Assembly: GCA_917880885.1 (NCBI GenBank)
Contig: OU862915.1
Coordinates: 38,076,676-38,140,675, forward strand
Direction: 5' to 3'
Source: Limnephilus marmoratus
Lineage: Eukaryota > Arthropoda > Insecta > Trichoptera > Limnephilidae
DNA: 64,000 nt
Position numbers and translations under genes: made by a program. Below the pieces are notes generated by a model. The model saw only the letters and a list, made by a program, of their open reading frames with translations. It had not been told where the DNA came from and made no database searches. Position 1 is the first letter of the stretch. Each line of letters begins with the position of its first letter. Below, one piece after another: positions 62,008 through 64,000 of this stretch.

Positions 62008-62129
62008 TTTTGGTCTCATTTTTGGTCTCACCATTATTTAATGTTTAAGAAAGAACTGCAGCATTACATGTGAACAAAAGCCAAACCATCAGAGCATTGA
62101 CATTTAACGTTTTTGAATTTTTGGAATTT

Positions 62130-62320
62130 ACTCAAAAGAGAAAGGTAAATATTACCGGGTTAAAAATAACTTGAAAGTATTTGAAAATTTCTTACTACCA
62201 CCACAGTAAGCGGAAAATGTTGCTTGTGTCGTGATGGAGGACTTAGCCACCCGAGGAATCGAACACGGGACGCCTGGGTGGGACCCAAACGCGACGCCAA
62301 CTCAGCCTAACTGACCGGTC
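62130..62320 (-). mobile_element. tRNA-derived SINE family S, copy 2
   Basis: Minus strand: ACCGGTCAGTTAGGCTGAGT, TGGCGTCGCGTTTGGGTCCC, ACCCAGGCGTCCCGTGTTCG, ATTCCTCGGGTGGCTAAGTC and TCCATCACGACACAAGC. The B box (TGTTCGATTCC, 62255-62265) is better than in copy 1 and the A box worse. Confidence 0.85.
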
Positions 62321-62324
62321 TAAC

Positions 62325-62785
62325 AGACACTTCTCAACCTTCTTCTGCCTCATCTTATTCGCTTCCTTGCGCCTTGCAGCCTCACAACATACCAATAAAT
62401 ATACGTACAATAATACCACTGGCTCGAGTAGGTTGAGAGCAGTAGGGACTATTGTACGGTAATCACATAAACCAAAAACATAAAATAGGTCAGCTCTTCG
62501 CACCAGTCGCGTTGGAATTCCTTTGACCGCTCATTCCACTAAATTATAATGAATTCCACAGTTCCAACGGATTCATGAATTAGATGAATTCAATAAAGTT
62601 TCCGGTGTGAGATTGCAGTTGAGTCTAATTGGAACTGCATCCTCCGTTCCAATGAACTTGTTAACGTTTGCATGTAAAATGTGTTTTATATAATTTGTTC
62701 CAACTGTTCAGAGGATTTGAGCAAGGAGCAATTAATTCTCTGGTTTATCGAATAAAGCAAAGGAAATTACTAACCAATCCAAATT
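62325..62785. other. Unassigned stretch
   Basis: Nothing recognised; several GAATTC-type short repeats at 62515-62590. Confidence 0.4.
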
Positions 62786-62789
62786 ACTA

Positions 62790-63035
62790 ACATCCGACAG
62801 AAGAGCTAATGAATAAAAACAAATTACTAGATCTACATAAACTATTCATAAGTAAGATCATGTATAAAAACTGTATTAAAACATCACCTCAACACATACC
62901 TCACCCGCGAAACACAAGAGCAAAAATAAATAAAAACGTTCCCTACATCAAATTAACTTTCGCAAAAAAATATGAATCGTACCTAGCTCCACACATTTTA
63001 AATATCTTCCTAACACAAACAAAAACTTACACTCA
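62790..63035 (+). pseudogene. Possible LINE RT extreme C-terminal fragment
   Basis: Frame: MNKNKLLDLHKLFISKIMYK, TSPQHIPHPRNTRAKINKNV, PYIKLTFAKKYESYLAPHIL. The pattern L..L.K.FI.K...K....H...TR......P...T...YES..AP...N resembles the tail of Jockey/CR1-like proteins. Homology is weak. Confidence 0.4.
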
Positions 63036-63054
63036 ACCTCAGAACATCCCCCGG

Positions 63055-63245
63055 GGAATTTTGTGAGGCTGAAGATAGTGGGAGGAGAAGGAGAAGGGGA
63101 AGAGAAAGAGGAAGTATCTGGCTCTTCAGATCTGGTCACCAAACACGACTAAATCCATTACTAATAATATTTCATTTCTGAATGGCTGTCTTACACCAGA
63201 GTGATACCGATAGTATCTTCCACTGGTTCGATTTTAAAAATTGTA
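63055..63245 (-). mobile_element. SINE family D fragment, body only
   Basis: The plus strand shows TTTTGTGAGGCTGAAGATAG, GGAAGTATCTGGCTCTTCAG, ATCTGGTCACCAAACACGAC and GATAGTATCTTCCACTGGTT, matching 19425-19635. The tRNA-like head is absent. Confidence 0.7.
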
Positions 63246-63249
63246 AAAA

Positions 63250-64000
63250 AACACTCCCTAATCTAATTTACTTAATTGATTTAATTTAATTAATTAAATC
63301 AGGTTAATTTGTCTCAATACACTCCAAAACGAAATAATATTCTCCCACGGTTTGCGCAAATGAAGTCCGAACCTTGAGATTAAATAGTATGTCTCATGGC
63401 CTGATATTTTGTAAACGTATTCCCTTTACGAAATTGAAAAAAACGTTTTTATAATTTTTTAAGTGCCTTGGTAATTGTACATTTCAAATAGAAGCTCTAA
63501 ATAGCATCCAATAAATATTTATGACAGCCCCCGACGAGAAGTGTTCGCTGTTGGCATTTATGACCCTACCTAATAAATAGGAGCCACACTAATAAAAAAA
63601 ATTTGCATGTTTTAGTTTTAATCATGTTCCTTAATTTTAAGACGAACTTTTATTGACGTGGTCATACTACTCGACTTTTAAGGAAATGGTTTCATTGTTT
63701 TGTATTAGATTTTAAAATCCAAGTTGTGGGAACGTCTTAAAATTTCTATTCCCACCGACTTTCCATGCATCGTTTTGTTTTGATTTTTACGTTTTTACTT
63801 TGAATATAGCCATGTTGATTATGTAAAGTTAGTTATGTAGTTGCGTTGAAGCTGGTAGGTGCATGTGTACCTGTAGTTGAGTATATAAAAACTGAGGTAG
63901 AGAGATCAAGGGAAATTAGGCCTTTCTTCTTTGTCAGTATGGTGTGATCGTGAAGTTCACCTAAGCAAAGGGAAAAATACCCTTCGCATTTCACTGTATT
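63250..64000. other. Unassigned stretch with an edge TATA-like motif
   Basis: TATATAAAA at 63882-63890 precedes ATCAAGGG (63906) and TTTGTCAGTATGG (63934). This could be the promoter of an LTR element or gene lying beyond the window, but no second LTR or reading frame is available to judge. Confidence 0.25.

Noticed and set aside
1..64000. Bacterial-style operons, riboswitches, rRNA genes or replication origins
   Set aside because: None are visible; repeat content and coding style are those of an arthropod nuclear genome.

Overview
This window looks like one stretch of AT-rich, repeat-packed arthropod (most likely insect) nuclear DNA. The evidence is several clades of non-LTR retrotransposon (LINE), a mariner element, tRNA-derived SINEs, TIR elements of MITE type, and the familiar insect repeat that opens with CTAGCTTTTTCCCGCGG and closes with TTTATAATATTAGTAGGA. 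Codon-scale reading finds no operons, no bacterial genes and no convincing multi-exon host gene. The only host-like candidate is a short ATG-initiated, signal-peptide-like reading frame 44 bases downstream of a TATA box (6593-6852), and it is weak.

Layout. 1-5.2 kb: a near-complete RTE-type LINE (1382-4718) with an 8-bp target duplication, sitting inside a TTAA-bounded repeat whose second, uninterrupted copy lies inverted at 15.45-16.16 kb. 5.2-9 kb: LINE and SINE fragments and the candidate exon. 9-11.5 kb: a 5'-truncated LINE inserted in a second RTE fragment. 12-19 kb: a 155-bp-arm foldback, the uninterrupted TTAA repeat and decayed RT copies. 19-29 kb: a TIR element (ends CCCCTCAGGC) hosting a SINE, two CCCGCGG-type repeats, several copies of the abundant SINE (family A here), a TIR-flanked 56-bp minisatellite, and a MITE nested in a SINE. 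29-34 kb: a TIR MITE, a degenerate array, and inverted repeats carrying hammerhead-ribozyme-like cores. 34-44 kb: LINE fragments and a second CCCCTCAGGC element that itself hosts a SINE and an 859-bp TA-flanked element with a perfect hairpin. 44.5-50.8 kb: three-level nesting (LINE within LINE within a CCCGCGG repeat). 50.8-54.4 kb: the LINE partner of SINE family A, plus more SINE copies. 55.4-58.9 kb: a CCCGCGG repeat with a perfect 1.4-kb CTCCCT microsatellite, inserted in another repeat. 59-59.9 kb: an internally deleted mariner. 61-64 kb: further SINE and LINE fragments and a TATA-like motif at the edge.

How the parts work together. Autonomous LINEs (RTE-like, and several of Jockey/CR1-like type) supply reverse transcriptase; all copies here are broken or 5'-truncated. 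The abundant SINE family A shares its last ~110 bp, including a palindrome, with the 3' end of one LINE family, which is the classic sign of a SINE mobilised by that LINE. Nested insertions with matching empty sites elsewhere in the window give a relative chronology. Family letters (A, B, C, D, E, F, G, J, H, S) are labels invented for this report, not database names. All family calls come from reading the sequence; no database search was possible.
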